Source: an uncultured Photobacterium sp.
GTDB taxonomy: Bacteria > Pseudomonadota > Gammaproteobacteria > Enterobacterales > Vibrionaceae
DNA length: 48,498 nucleotides
Assembly (NCBI RefSeq): GCF_947039875.1
Contig: NZ_CAMRAN010000032.1
Location: 1 to 48,498, forward strand
Direction: 5' to 3'
The notes beneath the pieces were generated by a model that was not told the DNA's origin, did no database searches, and saw nothing but the letters and a program-made list of their open reading frames with translations. The translations under genes and the position numbers were made by a program. Within the stretch, counting starts at the first letter, position 1; each line of letters starts with the position of its first letter. Of the stretch, positions 36,865 through 47,321 are shown piece after piece.

Positions 36865-39300
36865 ATGACAATCTCACTTAATGGTCAGTGGTTGCTTGCG
36901 TGTATTCAACGTCCTGCAATTCAAGACCTTCATATTGATTTGCCGGGTGATGTTCATTCGGCATTATATGCAGCCGAAGAAATCCCTGATCCGTATTGGG
37001 CAACCAATGAAAAAAAAGTTCAGTGGGTCGGTGAGTGCGACTGGATTGTCAGCCGCCACTTTGAATTAACAGCTGAACAACTAACGTGTAATGCCATGGA
37101 TTTGGTATTAGATCAGCTTGATACGGTTGCTGAGATTCGTATTAATGGCCATACCGTTGCTAATTTTACGAATATGTTCATGCGTCATAAGGTGGATGTA
37201 TTAAGTTGTTTACAAGCAGGCACTAACCGTATTGAAATTGTGTTGCACCGTGCTGATTTAGCTGCTAAAAATCGTGCAGACAAATTGCCGTTTCCATTAC
37301 CATGGGCTGAAGGTAATAATCAAATTCCGTTTATGAATACGTTGCGCAAGCCTCAATTCCATAGTGGTTGGGATTGGAGTATTTGTCTGTCGGTATTGGG
37401 TGTTTATGGTGACATTGTGCTACAGCCTATTGAGCATGTACGTATTAGTCATTTAGCAACTAAACAGAAGTGGAATCAACAAGAGTGTGAGTTAGCGGTT
37501 ACTTTACATTATGAAGTTGTTTCTGAAAAAGGGTTGGCGAATGCGTCAGTTACCTTTGATGGACAAACTTTCCACCTTACGCTTGATCGCGAAGCAACCA
37601 AAGCCAGTGTTATTTTCCGGATTGATAATCCCCGTCATTGGTGGCCTGCTGGCTACGGTAAGCAACGGTTATATAAATTAGCTTTAGAAGCTGATGGGGT
37701 TGCCATTACCAAGCAAATTGGCTTACGTAAGTTAGAATTAGTCACTGAAGATGATGATCACGGCCAAAGTATGGTGGTGATGGTTAATGATGTACCCATT
37801 TCTGCCCGTGGTGCGAATTGGATTCCGTTAGATACAATGCCTGCGCGAATGAGTGAACAGCGTTACCGTAGTTTATTAACCGATGCAGCTGCGGCCAACA
37901 TGAATATGCTTCGTGTTTGGGGGGGTGGTATGTATGAAAAAGACATTTTTTATAATATCTGTGATGAATTAGGGCTACTTGTTTGGCAAGATTTGATGTT
38001 TGCCAATGCGCTGTATCCATCAACCCCTGATTTTATTGCAGAAGTTGAACAAGAAGTCGAATATCAAGTTCGACGTTTAAAAGATCATCCAAGTTTAGCG
38101 TTGTGGTGCGGTGATAATGACGTGTTGGGGGCGATTAATCGTGATCCTGAATCTCGTCAACATCGAGAGAAGCATTTACTTAATTATGATCGTCTTAATC
38201 GTACTTTAGCTGAGGTGGTTGAACGTGAAGATCCCTCACGTCGTTTTTGGGCAAGTTCACCGTGTAACGGTGAATTAGACATTATCGATTCGTGGCATCA
38301 TGACCCTCAACGGGGTGATATGCATTGTTGGGATGTGTGGGATAGTGGTAAAGAGTTTGATGCTTACCTTCAAGTTACCCCTCGTTTTTGTTCAGAATTT
38401 GGTTTTCAATCTTGGCCTTCGCTGCCAACGGTAAAGAGTTTCTTACCTGAGCAAGATTGGAATATAAGCTCGCCAAGTTTTGAGAATCATCAAAAAAGCA
38501 ATCATGGTAATTCGATCATTACTGAGATGTTTACCCGTTATTTCCGGTTTCCAAACGGATTCGTTAATATGCTGTATTTATCGCAAGTGCAACAAGCATT
38601 GGCGGTGAAAACAGCGGCTGAATATTGGCGTACTCAAAAACCGATTAACCGTGGAATGTTGTTTTGGCAATTAAATGATTGCTGGCCTGTGAGCTCATGG
38701 TCATCATTAGAATACAGCGGCCGTTGGAAACAATTGCATTACCATGCGCGACGCTTCTTTGCGCCGCAAATCGCCACGTTTACTCGTGATCAACAAGGAC
38801 TTAAATTACACCTCGTTAATGATGGCCGTAAAAATACTGAGTTAAAAGGCGAAGTGGTATGGCAAAGCTGGGAAGGGGAAATTCTTTATCGCGAGCCGAT
38901 TGCTCAATATTTAGAAGCCGACTCAACCAAAGTGGTATGGGAGTGGCTAAATGAAGATTTAGACGGCCATGAACAAGACGGTTTTTTCCATGTACATTTA
39001 CATAGTGGCCAACAATTAATTGAAAACACGTGGTTTCCAGCGCGTCCTAAATACTGTGAGTTAGCTTGTCCTGATTTACGGTTTGAAGTTGCAGAGCACA
39101 ATAATGATATCGTGGTGATGCTAAGTAGCAGTAAGCCCGCTTTCTTTGTGCATTTGGAATTTGAGGGTGAAGGTCGATTTGAAGACTCAAGTTTCACTCT
39201 AGTACCGGAACACCAACGTCAAATTAAATACATTGGCTCAGCAAGCTATGATGAAGTGGCACAAGGGTTACGTGTCTATCACCTAAAACAAAGCTACTAA
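36865..39300 (+). CDS. Glycoside hydrolase family 2, beta-mannosidase type
   Basis: Predicted cytoplasmic exo-beta-mannosidase that removes mannose from manno-oligosaccharides; there is no signal peptide. The 811-residue protein starts with the sugar-binding jelly-roll (SLNGQWLLA, LPGDVHSALYAAEEIPDPYW, QFHSGWDWS), then an immunoglobulin-like domain and a TIM barrel (GANWIPLD, RVWGGGMYE, WQDLMFAN). The nucleophile is E511 in CSEFGFQSWPS. The acid/base position, normally glutamate in a WCGxNE motif, is D419 (WCGDND; codon GAC at 38119-38121). A TTG just before the ATG extends the frame by one codon; TTGGAGTG serves as the ribosome site. No transporter or regulator for mannosides is adjacent. 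Confidence 0.88.
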   Translation: MTISLNGQWLLACIQRPAIQDLHIDLPGDVHSALYAAEEIPDPYWATNEKKVQWVGECDWIVSRHFELTAEQLTCNAMDLVLDQLDTVAEIRINGHTVANFTNMFMRHKVDVLSCLQAGTNRIEIVLHRADLAAKNRADKLPFPLPWAEGNNQIPFMNTLRKPQFHSGWDWSICLSVLGVYGDIVLQPIEHVRISHLATKQKWNQQECELAVTLHYEVVSEKGLANASVTFDGQTFHLTLDREATKASVIFRIDNPRHWWPAGYGKQRLYKLALEADGVAITKQIGLRKLELVTEDDDHGQSMVVMVNDVPISARGANWIPLDTMPARMSEQRYRSLLTDAAAANMNMLRVWGGGMYEKDIFYNICDELGLLVWQDLMFANALYPSTPDFIAEVEQEVEYQVRRLKDHPSLALWCGDNDVLGAINRDPESRQHREKHLLNYDRLNRTLAEVVEREDPSRRFWASSPCNGELDIIDSWHHDPQRGDMHCWDVWDSGKEFDAYLQVTPRFCSEFGFQSWPSLPTVKSFLPEQDWNISSPSFENHQKSNHGNSIITEMFTRYFRFPNGFVNMLYLSQVQQALAVKTAAEYWRTQKPINRGMLFWQLNDCWPVSSWSSLEYSGRWKQLHYHARRFFAPQIATFTRDQQGLKLHLVNDGRKNTELKGEVVWQSWEGEILYREPIAQYLEADSTKVVWEWLNEDLDGHEQDGFFHVHLHSGQQLIENTWFPARPKYCELACPDLRFEVAEHNNDIVVMLSSSKPAFFVHLEFEGEGRFEDSSFTLVPEHQRQIKYIGSASYDEVAQGLRVYHLKQSY

Positions 39301-39312
39301 CCATCGCTTAAT

Positions 39313-39348
39313 AAAACCCTGCTTGTGACTAGTTACCAGCAGGGTTTT
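39313..39348. terminator. Bidirectional terminator after the beta-mannosidase gene
   Basis: Ten-bp stem AAAACCCTGC / GCAGGGTTTT with a 16-nt loop; between convergent genes. Confidence 0.8.
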
Positions 39349-39353
39349 GCGTT

Positions 39354-39767
39354 TTAATGATGCAAACACACCATCATTGACATTAATTGCTGAGGTGCAT
39401 TTTGATGATGCTGCTTTTTTTGCCACACTCGTTCGTGCAGGTAATAAGCCAAGGTATTGATTGTTGGCTCGATCATTGCCATGGTGCTACCAATAAGAAT
39501 ATCTCCCGTTAATAAATACACCACTGTAAAAGCGACACTAAAATGCAATATAGCGAAACTGATTGTCTTTTTACTTGGCGAAGAATATTGGGTTTGAACA
39601 AGCTTTTTGGTTTGCCATACTTTTTCGTGGAAGTAGAAGGCAACGGTATTAACCATGGGTTCTATTAAAGCAATCAGGCCACCGATCAAAAGATTTCCCG
39701 TTAATAGGAATGCCACACTAAAAGCAACGGTAAAATGGATAATGGCAAAACTGAGGGTCTTTTTCAT
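39354..39767 (-). CDS. Membrane protein with two DUF2061 repeats
   Basis: A 137-residue protein of unknown function made of two tandem DUF2061 units (about 2-53 and 67-119). Each runs KKT-SFAI-HF-VAF----LLTG--LIG----IEP--NT--YY-HE-VWQ, and the two are clearly alike at protein level though well diverged in DNA. Each unit has two hydrophobic segments, so four membrane spans are predicted. The histidines and glutamates in HF, IEP and HE are conserved in both copies. The last residues (MSMMVCLHH) are not part of the repeat. It is convergent with the beta-mannosidase gene and separate from valS by a terminator. Confidence 0.88.
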   Translation of the reverse strand: MKKTLSFAIIHFTVAFSVAFLLTGNLLIGGLIALIEPMVNTVAFYFHEKVWQTKKLVQTQYSSPSKKTISFAILHFSVAFTVVYLLTGDILIGSTMAMIEPTINTLAYYLHERVWQKKQHHQNAPQQLMSMMVCLHH

Positions 39768-39931
39768 AAGGTCAATCTCATTAATTTGATGTAATGAGTA
39801 TTACAAACTTACTTCAATAGGTAAATTTGGTATTTTATATATCACTAATAGATAAAAGCTATCATTAGCCCGTATTTTTAAGCGAGCAGTGTTTTTAAAA
39901 TGATGGGGGAATTGTGCCGTTGAGGGAAATA

Positions 39932-39962
39932 AAAAAACCGACGTCAAAGCGTCGGTTTTTTA
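39932..39962 (-). terminator. Terminator after valS
   Basis: Twelve-bp stem AAAAAACCGACG / CGTCGGTTTTTT with a 6-nt loop, 21 nt beyond the valS stop on the minus strand. Confidence 0.9.
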
Positions 39963-39982
39963 TTTATTCAGTAAATAATAAC

Positions 39983-42844
39983 TTATAGCGCAGCAATCGT
40001 TGCTTTTTGCTCCGTCAGTTTAACCAGTGTTTCTTCATAACCTGCTAACTTTTCACGTTCTTTAGTGATTACGATTTCAGGCGCTTTAGCAACAAAACCT
40101 TCGTTGCTTAGCTTGCCAGAAGTACGTTTGATTTCGCCTTCCATTTTCGCAATTTCTTTATCTAAACGTGCTAGTTCTGCATCTTTATCGATCAGACCCG
40201 CCATTGGGATCATCAATTCAGATTTACCCACAAGTGCTGTTGCACAAGCTGGTGTTGCTTCACCGTCAGCCAATACGTTAACTTCTTCTAGTTTTGCTAG
40301 AGATTTCAGTACGGTTAGGTTTGCTTCAACGCGTGCGGTATCAGCGGCATCTGCGACTTTTAGCATGACTGATAATGGCTTGCTCGGTGCGATATCATAT
40401 TCAGCACGTAGGTTACGAATACTCGTGATAAACGCTTTAACAAACTCAATGTCAGTGATTGCTGCTTGATCAAATTGCGCTTCATCAAACTGAGGCAATG
40501 CTTGGTTCATGATAGTTTCACCTTCAACACCGTCAACCAGCGGCTTAACGCTCTGCCAGATTGATTCAGTGATGTAAGGAAGAACTGGGTGCGCAAGACG
40601 TAATGTCTTCTCAAGTACTGTGATTAGCGTATGACGCGTTGCACGTTGTTGTGCTTCAGTACCTTTCCATAGAACAGGTTTCGTTAGCTCTAAGTACCAG
40701 TCACAGAATTGGTTCCAGATGAACTCATAAAGTACACCTGCTGCCATGTCGAGGCGGAAGTTATCAATATGGGTATTGAATTCTTTTGCCGCTAGTTGGA
40801 ATTGTGATTCAATCCACTTATCAGCAACTGAGTATTCAAGTTCGCTACCCGCAGCGAAACCACAATCTTGATCTTCTGTGTTCATCAGTACGTAACGGCT
40901 TGCGTTCCATAGCTTGTTACAGAAGTTACGGTAACCTTCAAGACGCTTCATGTCCCAGTTGATGTCACGGCCAGTAGAGGCCATAGCAGCAAGAGTGAAA
41001 CGTAGCGCATCGGTACCGTATGGTTCAATACCTGCTTCAAATGTCTTACGAGTGGCTTTTTCAATCTTCGCTGCAAGTTGTGGTTGCATCATGTTGCCAC
41101 AACGCTTCTCTACTAGAGACTCAAGATCAATACCGTCGATCATGTCGATAGGGTCGATTACGTTACCCTTAGACTTAGACATTTTATCGCCATTTTCGTC
41201 ACGGATAAGACCGGTTACGTAAACAGTTTTAAACGGTACTTGTGCTTTGCCGTCTTCATCTTTACAGAAGTGCATGGTCATCATGATCATACGTGCAACC
41301 CAGAAGAAGATGATATCAAAACCGGTTACCAATACATCAGATGGGTGGAAGGTTTGAAGATCAGCGGTATTTTCTGGCCAGCCCTGAGTACCAAATGTCC
41401 ATAGTGCTGAAGAGAACCATGTATCAAGTACGTCGTTGTCTTGGTTTAGTACCACAACTGGAGCAAGGTTATGTTTTTCACGTACTTCAGCTTCGTTACG
41501 ACCAACATAAACATTACCGTCGTTATCGTACCAAGCTGGAATACGGTGACCCCACCACAACTGACGTGAAATACACCAATCTTGAATGTCACGCATCCAT
41601 GAGTAGTACATGTTTTCGTACTGCTTAGGAACAAATTGGATATCGCCATTTTCAACGGCTTTAATCGCAGGTTCAGCTAATGGTGCTGCGCGAACATACC
41701 ATTGTGCTGTTAGCATTGGTTCAATAACCACGCCACCACGATCGCCATAAGGAATGGTTAGATCATGATCTTTAATTTCTTCTAACAGGCCGAGCTCGTC
41801 AAATTCAGCAACGATAGCTTTACGGGCTGCAAAACGCTCCATACCTTGGTATTTCGCAGGGATTTCAGTGCTGTAAACATCACTTTCTTCGCCGTTAGTG
41901 GTGAAGACTTCAGCTGCATCACGAATATCAGCGTTAAAGGTTAGGATGTTGATCATTGGTAGGCTATGACGCTTGCCTACTTCGTAGTCGTTGAAATCGT
42001 GTGCTGGGGTGATTTTTACACAACCAGTACCTTTATCCATGTCCGCATGCTCATCACCTAAAATAGGGATGCGACGGCCAACGATAGGTAGAATGATTTC
42101 TTTGCCGATCAGATCTTTATAACGTGGATCTTCAGGGTTTACCGCAACACCTGTATCACCCAGCATGGTTTCTGGACGGGTTGTTGCTACCACAATGTAG
42201 TCTTTACCATCTGCTGTTTGTACGCCATCAGCAAGTGGGTAACGGAAGTGCCACATGTGACCTTTAACATCTTTGTTTTCAACTTCGATGTCAGAGATTG
42301 CTGTGTGTAGTTTTGGATCCCAGTTAACCAGACGCTTACCACGGTAAAGTAGATCTTCTTGGTAAAGGCGAACGAAAACTTCTTGAACTGCATTTGATAG
42401 ACCATCATCCATCGTGAAGCGCTCACGATCCCAGTCTACAGATGCGCCAAGGCGACGAAGCTGTTTGGTGATAGTGCCACCAGATTCGTTTTTCCATTCC
42501 CAGATCTTATCGATGAAAGCATCACGACCGTAGTCATGTTTAGTTTTGCCTTCTTCAGCAGCGATCTTACGCTCCACAACCATTTGGGTAGCAATACCTG
42601 CGTGGTCAGTACCAACCTGCCATAGGGTGTTTTTACCTTTCATACGCTCACAACGGATCAGGGTATCCATAATGGTATCCTGGAACGCGTGGCCCATGTG
42701 TAGGCTGCCTGTGACGTTTGGTGGCGGGATCATAATGCTGTAAGCATCTTTAGATGTATCACCATGAGGCTTAAAGTAACCAGCCTCTTCCCAGCGCTGA
42801 TAAAGCGCTTGTTCAATTGATTGTGGGTTGTATGTCTTTTCCAT
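39983..42844 (-). CDS. valS: Valyl-tRNA synthetase
   Basis: Charges tRNA-Val with valine and edits mischarged threonine. The 953-residue protein (E. coli 951) begins [20 protein letters not shown]. The class I HIGH motif is [14 protein letters not shown] (about 38-51) and the KMSKS motif is DKMSKSKGN (about 554-562). The large editing domain lies between them ([10 protein letters not shown]). The C-terminal coiled-coil arm ([20 protein letters not shown]) is present. It lies 33 bp after holC on the same strand, as in E. coli. Confidence 0.98.
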   Translation of the reverse strand: MEKTYNPQSIEQALYQRWEEAGYFKPHGDTSKDAYSIMIPPPNVTGSLHMGHAFQDTIMDTLIRCERMKGKNTLWQVGTDHAGIATQMVVERKIAAEEGKTKHDYGRDAFIDKIWEWKNESGGTITKQLRRLGASVDWDRERFTMDDGLSNAVQEVFVRLYQEDLLYRGKRLVNWDPKLHTAISDIEVENKDVKGHMWHFRYPLADGVQTADGKDYIVVATTRPETMLGDTGVAVNPEDPRYKDLIGKEIILPIVGRRIPILGDEHADMDKGTGCVKITPAHDFNDYEVGKRHSLPMINILTFNADIRDAAEVFTTNGEESDVYSTEIPAKYQGMERFAARKAIVAEFDELGLLEEIKDHDLTIPYGDRGGVVIEPMLTAQWYVRAAPLAEPAIKAVENGDIQFVPKQYENMYYSWMRDIQDWCISRQLWWGHRIPAWYDNDGNVYVGRNEAEVREKHNLAPVVVLNQDNDVLDTWFSSALWTFGTQGWPENTADLQTFHPSDVLVTGFDIIFFWVARMIMMTMHFCKDEDGKAQVPFKTVYVTGLIRDENGDKMSKSKGNVIDPIDMIDGIDLESLVEKRCGNMMQPQLAAKIEKATRKTFEAGIEPYGTDALRFTLAAMASTGRDINWDMKRLEGYRNFCNKLWNASRYVLMNTEDQDCGFAAGSELEYSVADKWIESQFQLAAKEFNTHIDNFRLDMAAGVLYEFIWNQFCDWYLELTKPVLWKGTEAQQRATRHTLITVLEKTLRLAHPVLPYITESIWQSVKPLVDGVEGETIMNQALPQFDEAQFDQAAITDIEFVKAFITSIRNLRAEYDIAPSKPLSVMLKVADAADTARVEANLTVLKSLAKLEEVNVLADGEATPACATALVGKSELMIPMAGLIDKDAELARLDKEIAKMEGEIKRTSGKLSNEGFVAKAPEIVITKEREKLAGYEETLVKLTEQKATIAAL

Positions 42845-42877
42845 AGCGCTCTTAGAAGGATTCTATTCTATGTGGAA

Positions 42878-43333
42878 TTAAGGCGTCTCAGTAACAGCAT
42901 TGGCAGTCGTAATTTGAATGCCAGCAAGGCGATAAGCCTTGTAACGCTCGCGCGCTTGCTGTTTGAGCGTTTCATCGCAAGGGACAAAGTCTACCACTTG
43001 TGCAAAGCTAACCGCAAAATTTGCGACAATTTCGGCTAAATTAATTAATACTGCGCGGTGTCCGCTATAACGTAAACCGGGCCAACCAATCTCAACCGGC
43101 GATCCGCCTCTTGGTCCTTCTCCAAGTAAATTGTGAGGGATAAAGTTGTCGGGATCTTGTTGCCATAGATATTCATCTATTTTTTCTGCTTGTTGTTTAT
43201 CTGCTGCAAGTAAGTAAACACGTAATCCTTGACGGTAACTCATGGCTGCGCAACAACAAGCAAAATGCCACTGAAAATCACCATCAGAGTCATCTTGCTT
43301 ATCATCTAATATATAAAACGTAGCATGAGTCAT
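42878..43333 (-). CDS. holC: DNA polymerase III chi subunit HolC
   Basis: Clamp-loader accessory subunit that binds single-stranded DNA-binding protein and links it to the psi subunit. The 151-residue protein begins MTHATFYILDDKQDD and has the family core CCAAMSYRQGLRVYLLAADKQQAEKIDEYLWQ (given here only as its two ends, CCAAMSYRQG and KIDEYLWQ), followed by FIPHNLLGEGP. It stands between pepA and valS, exactly as in E. coli. Length is near the E. coli 147. Confidence 0.96.
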   Translation of the reverse strand: MTHATFYILDDKQDDSDGDFQWHFACCCAAMSYRQGLRVYLLAADKQQAEKIDEYLWQQDPDNFIPHNLLGEGPRGGSPVEIGWPGLRYSGHRAVLINLAEIVANFAVSFAQVVDFVPCDETLKQQARERYKAYRLAGIQITTANAVTETP

Positions 43334-43349
43334 AAATTAATGTCCTAAA

Positions 43350-43374
43350 AGAAAAGGGCCAATGGCCCTTTTCT
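43350..43374 (-). terminator. Terminator between pepA and holC
   Basis: Perfect stem AGAAAAGGGCC / GGCCCTTTTCT around a short AAT loop; on the minus strand it follows pepA by 8 nt. The U-run is broken by a C, so read-through into holC-valS is possible. Confidence 0.75.
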
Positions 43375-43381
43375 GAATGTC

Positions 43382-44890
43382 TTATTCGACAATCTCTTGG
43401 CCTGCTCGATTGAGAAGGAATTGGACCAACAATGGCACGGGACGTCCAGTTGAGCCTTTTGCAGCACCGCCTTTCCAAGCTGTGCCTGCAATATCAAGGT
43501 GAGCCCAGTTGTATTTCTTGGTAAAACGCGACAAGAAACAACCCGCCGTAATGGTACCAGCACCTGGTGAGCCTAAGTTCGCCATATCAGCAAATGGGCT
43601 AGCAATTTGCTCTTGGTACTCATCACTCATCGGTAGACGCCAAGCACGATCGCCAGCTTGTTCTGAGGCATTAATTAACTCATGCGCTAATGGATTATGG
43701 TTACCCATTAAGCCACTAATATGATGACCAAGGGCCATCACACATGCGCCCGTTAATGTGGCTACATCAACCACACATTCTGGCTCAAAACGCTCAACGT
43801 AAGTTAATGCATCACATAATACCAATCGACCTTCGGCATCGGTATTTAACACTTCAACCGTCTGACCTGACATGGTGGTTAAAATATCACCGGGGCGATA
43901 AGCATTACCACCGGGCATATTTTCACAACCCGCCAGTACACCGACAACATTAATCGGTAGATTTAGTTTTGCCAGTGCCTTCATGGTACCAAACACAGAT
44001 GCAGCACCACACATGTCGTACTTCATCTCATCCATTTGTGCGCCAGGTTTGATAGAAATACCGCCTGAATCAAAAGTTAAACCTTTACCCACAAGAACAA
44101 TGGGTTTGGTTTCAGGATCAGGATGGCCTTTGTATTCAATAACTGACATCATGGCTTCGTTTTTAGAGCCTTGACCAACAGCAAGGTATGATGTCATACC
44201 TAAAGTTGCCATTTCTTGCTCACCAATAATTTTAGTACTTACCGTTTCAAAATCATCAGCTAAACGACGTGCCTGTGAGGCTAAATAAGCAGGATTGGCA
44301 ACGTTAGGTGGCATATTACCAAGGTCTTTACTGGCTTTAACACCCGATGAAATAGCAAGACCATGTGCAATAGCACGTTCGCCCAAAGAAAGCTCACGGC
44401 GAGTGGGTACATTAAAAACTAACTTGCGTAGTGGACGGCGCGTCTCTGGCTTGTTACTTTTAAACTGGTTAAAGGTATAAAGGCTATCTTTAGTCGTTTC
44501 TACTGCTTGACGTACTTTCCAGTAGGTATCGCGACCTTTAACATGTAGCTCGGTTAGGAAACATACCGCTTCCATTGAGCCAGTTTCATTTAAGGTGCTA
44601 ATGGTTTTCTTGATGATTTGTTTGTATTGGCGTTCGTCAAGTTCACGCTCTTTACCACAACCAACAAGTAGTACTCGTTCTGACAATACGTTGGGAACAT
44701 GGTGTAATAACAACATCTGTCCTGGTTTACCTTCAAGGTCACCACGACGTAATAATGAGCTAATGTAGCCATCACTAATTTTGTCTAGCTGTTCCGCGAT
44801 TGGAGAAAGGCGACGTGGTTCAAATACGCCCACGACAATACATGCACTGCGCTGTTTTTCGGGGCTACCGCTTTTGACACTGAACTCCAT
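43382..44890 (-). CDS. pepA: Leucyl aminopeptidase PepA
   Basis: Hexameric two-metal M17 aminopeptidase that removes N-terminal residues from peptides; in E. coli it also binds DNA in carAB control and Xer recombination. The 502-residue protein (E. coli 503) starts [20 protein letters not shown] and carries the M17 signature [16 protein letters not shown], as well as [16 protein letters not shown] with metal ligands. The frame runs 19 codons further upstream without a match to the family, so the ATG at 44890 is chosen. It is divergent from lptF as in E. coli. Confidence 0.97.
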   Translation of the reverse strand: MEFSVKSGSPEKQRSACIVVGVFEPRRLSPIAEQLDKISDGYISSLLRRGDLEGKPGQMLLLHHVPNVLSERVLLVGCGKERELDERQYKQIIKKTISTLNETGSMEAVCFLTELHVKGRDTYWKVRQAVETTKDSLYTFNQFKSNKPETRRPLRKLVFNVPTRRELSLGERAIAHGLAISSGVKASKDLGNMPPNVANPAYLASQARRLADDFETVSTKIIGEQEMATLGMTSYLAVGQGSKNEAMMSVIEYKGHPDPETKPIVLVGKGLTFDSGGISIKPGAQMDEMKYDMCGAASVFGTMKALAKLNLPINVVGVLAGCENMPGGNAYRPGDILTTMSGQTVEVLNTDAEGRLVLCDALTYVERFEPECVVDVATLTGACVMALGHHISGLMGNHNPLAHELINASEQAGDRAWRLPMSDEYQEQIASPFADMANLGSPGAGTITAGCFLSRFTKKYNWAHLDIAGTAWKGGAAKGSTGRPVPLLVQFLLNRAGQEIVE

Positions 44891-44947
44891 GCGTACTCCT
44901 AACATCCTATAAAGACAATTAACGCTAAATGTTAGATAATACCACAC

Positions 44948-44977
44948 TTGCTTGCTCTGCCGAGATTTCGGTATAGG
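44948..44977 (+). promoter_or_regulatory. Promoter candidate for lptF-lptG
   Basis: TTGCTT (44948-44953) and TATAGG (44972-44977) with an 18-bp spacer, about 100 nt upstream of the lptF start in the divergent pepA-lptF gap. A small inverted repeat, CCGAGATTTCGG, fills the spacer. Confidence 0.35.
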
Positions 44978-45084
44978 CTTAAAGCGCGGACTTACATTCA
45001 GCCGAAAGATAAAAAAATAACTAATTTAACCAAAAACTATAGTGATTCCATCAAAAAAACAAGTTTTCTATGGGAATATAACGC

Positions 45085-46185
45085 GTGATTATTGTTAGGT
45101 ATTTGACGAGAGAGACAGTAAAAAGCCAATTAGCAGTACTTTTTGTGCTTTTTCTTGTCTTTATTAGCCAAAAGTTCATTCGCATTTTAGCACAAGCGAC
45201 GGATGGTTCGATTCCGAGCGATCTGATTGTGACTTTAATGGGGCTTTCTATTCCGGCAATGGCATTGCTGATGTTACCACTGAGTTTATATATTGGTATT
45301 TTGCTTACATTTGGCCGTTTGTACGCTGAAAGTGAAATTACTGTAATGAGCGCCACTGGCATGGGGAATAAATTTCTTATTCGTGCCGCATTAGCATTAG
45401 CTTTAATTACGGGCTCGATAGCCACCGCTAATGCATTATGGGTTGCGCCGTGGGCTCAAAATAAAATTGAACAGATTACCGATCAAGCTAAGGCTGATCC
45501 GGGGTTAAATATGTTGGTCAAAGGAACATTCCAAATGACACCTAATGGTTCAGGGGTGGTATTTGTTAATGACATTACCGACAAAGGTTCCAAATTACAT
45601 AAAGTATTTATTGCCCAATTAAAAGCGCAAGATTCATTACAACCGAGTGTGATGGTGGCTGATCGTGGCTTTGTCACCGAACAAGCTGACGGTCGCCAAA
45701 TGTTAGACCTTCAGCAAGGTACCCGTTATGAAGGTGTACCCACTAAACTCAATTATGCCATTACACAGTTTGATAATTACCAAGCGTTAATTGGTCAACG
45801 TAAAGTAAAACAAGGCTCTCGTGACTGGGAAGCGAAAACGACCACTGAATTATTAAAAGATCCAAGTTTAGCGGCAACTGCTGAATTGCAATGGCGATTA
45901 TCGTTGATTTTATGTATTCCATTATTAGTTATGATTGTGGTGCCATTATCTGCGGTTAACCCTCGTCAGGGACGTTTTGCTAAATTAGCGCCTGCGGTAT
46001 TAATTTATTTAGCGTATTTCTTAGCAATATCATCGGCAAAATCTGCGATTGAAGATGGTTTTATTCCTGGTTGGATGGGAATGTGGCCGATTAATATTGG
46101 CGCGTTATTGATCGCAATCGCTTTAAATAGCTGGGATAGTTTACCGATTCGACGCCTCAAAGATAAATTACGGAGACGTGATTAA
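45085..46185 (+). CDS. lptF: LPS export permease LptF
   Basis: Inner-membrane subunit of the LptB2FG transporter that extracts lipopolysaccharide for transfer to the cell surface. The 366-residue protein begins MIIVRYLTRETVKSQLAVLF, matching E. coli LptF, which fixes the GTG start at 45085 (GGGA upstream). Six membrane segments are arranged three and three around a periplasmic beta-jellyroll (about 125-260). The cytoplasmic coupling segment GRLYAESEITVMSATG is intact. The stop overlaps the lptG ATG (TAATG), so the two are coupled. Confidence 0.97.
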   Translation: MIIVRYLTRETVKSQLAVLFVLFLVFISQKFIRILAQATDGSIPSDLIVTLMGLSIPAMALLMLPLSLYIGILLTFGRLYAESEITVMSATGMGNKFLIRAALALALITGSIATANALWVAPWAQNKIEQITDQAKADPGLNMLVKGTFQMTPNGSGVVFVNDITDKGSKLHKVFIAQLKAQDSLQPSVMVADRGFVTEQADGRQMLDLQQGTRYEGVPTKLNYAITQFDNYQALIGQRKVKQGSRDWEAKTTTELLKDPSLAATAELQWRLSLILCIPLLVMIVVPLSAVNPRQGRFAKLAPAVLIYLAYFLAISSAKSAIEDGFIPGWMGMWPINIGALLIAIALNSWDSLPIRRLKDKLRRRD

Positions 46186-47258
46186 TGTTTAAAATTCTCG
46201 ACTGGTATATTGGCCGAACTATTATTGCAACATCGGCATTAACCTTATCAACTCTCGTCGGACTCTCTGCCATCATTAAATATGTTGAGCAGCTACGTAA
46301 AGTCGGTCAAGGCAGTTATGATTTACTCAAAGCATTGTATTTTGTGTTGTTATCCATGCCACAAGATATCGTAACATTTTTCCCGATGGCGGTATTACTT
46401 GGTGCTTTGATTGGTCTGGGTATGTTGGCATCAAGCTCTGAGCTGGTGGTGATGCAAGCGGCAGGTTTTTCTAAGTTAGATATTGGTTTATCAACCTTGA
46501 AAACCGCAGTGCCGTTAATGATCATTGTGACGTTACTTGGGCAATGGGGCGCACCGCAAGCGCAAAAGTCAGCGCGTGAGCTGCGAGCTTTATGGATCAG
46601 TGGCGGCAGTATGCTATCGGTTCAAAGTGGTGTGTGGGCAAAAGATGACAATGATTTTATTTATCTTGGCCGTGTGCACGATAAAAACCAAATAGATGTG
46701 GTCAACATTTGGCAATTTAATAGCCAAGACAAATTACTTGATGTGATATCTGCAAAAACAGCAATTTATGACGCGAAACTTGGCTGGACGATGCATAATG
46801 TGACTGTAACGGATATGACTAACAAGGCGCAGATTACCAATACTCATTATGATACTAAGAAATGGGAAACAACGTTAACCCCTGATAAGTTAGCGGTGGT
46901 TACGGTTAAACCAGAAGAGCTATCACTGTCAGGGTTATATGATTATGTGGGTTATTTAAAAGAATCTAAGCAAGATGCAATGCGTTATGAACTCGCCTTT
47001 TGGCGTAAAGCACTGCAACCTGTCTCTATTGGTGTCATGATGTTGCTAGCATTATCATTTGTCTTTGGGCCGTTACGCTCGGTGACGATGGGAGCGCGCG
47101 TGTTATCTGGAGTTATCTTTGGATTTGCATTTTATATTTCCAATGAAGTTTTTGGCCCGATGAGCTTAGTCTATAATTTACCCCCGGTTATTGGTGCTCT
47201 TGCGCCTAGTTTGGTGTTTTTAGCTATCACGATTTATTTACTTCGACGTAAATTATAG
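46185..47258 (+). CDS. lptG: LPS export permease LptG
   Basis: Partner of LptF in the lipopolysaccharide extraction complex. The 357-residue protein begins MFKILDWYIGRTIIATSALT. It has the same 3+3 membrane layout with a periplasmic domain in between, the coupling segment LASSSELVVMQAAGFS, and the C-terminal YLLRRKL. Length equals E. coli LptG (360 aa). It follows lptF with a one-base overlap and ends at a bidirectional terminator. Confidence 0.97.
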   Translation: MFKILDWYIGRTIIATSALTLSTLVGLSAIIKYVEQLRKVGQGSYDLLKALYFVLLSMPQDIVTFFPMAVLLGALIGLGMLASSSELVVMQAAGFSKLDIGLSTLKTAVPLMIIVTLLGQWGAPQAQKSARELRALWISGGSMLSVQSGVWAKDDNDFIYLGRVHDKNQIDVVNIWQFNSQDKLLDVISAKTAIYDAKLGWTMHNVTVTDMTNKAQITNTHYDTKKWETTLTPDKLAVVTVKPEELSLSGLYDYVGYLKESKQDAMRYELAFWRKALQPVSIGVMMLLALSFVFGPLRSVTMGARVLSGVIFGFAFYISNEVFGPMSLVYNLPPVIGALAPSLVFLAITIYLLRRKL

Positions 47259-47264
47259 CGACTA

Positions 47265-47290
47265 AAAAAGGAGCCAAAGGGCTCCTTTTT
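47265..47290. terminator. Bidirectional terminator, lptG / RDD gene
   Basis: Stem AAAAAGGAGC / GCTCCTTTTT with loop CAAAGG, 6 nt after lptG. Confidence 0.88.
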
Positions 47291-47321
47291 ATTACTGGTT
47301 TTTATTAAGACAGATGATGTA

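Noticed and set aside
40065..40469. 134-codon plus-strand frame opposite valS
   Set aside because: It mirrors the C-terminal coiled coil of valyl-tRNA synthetase and has low-complexity composition.
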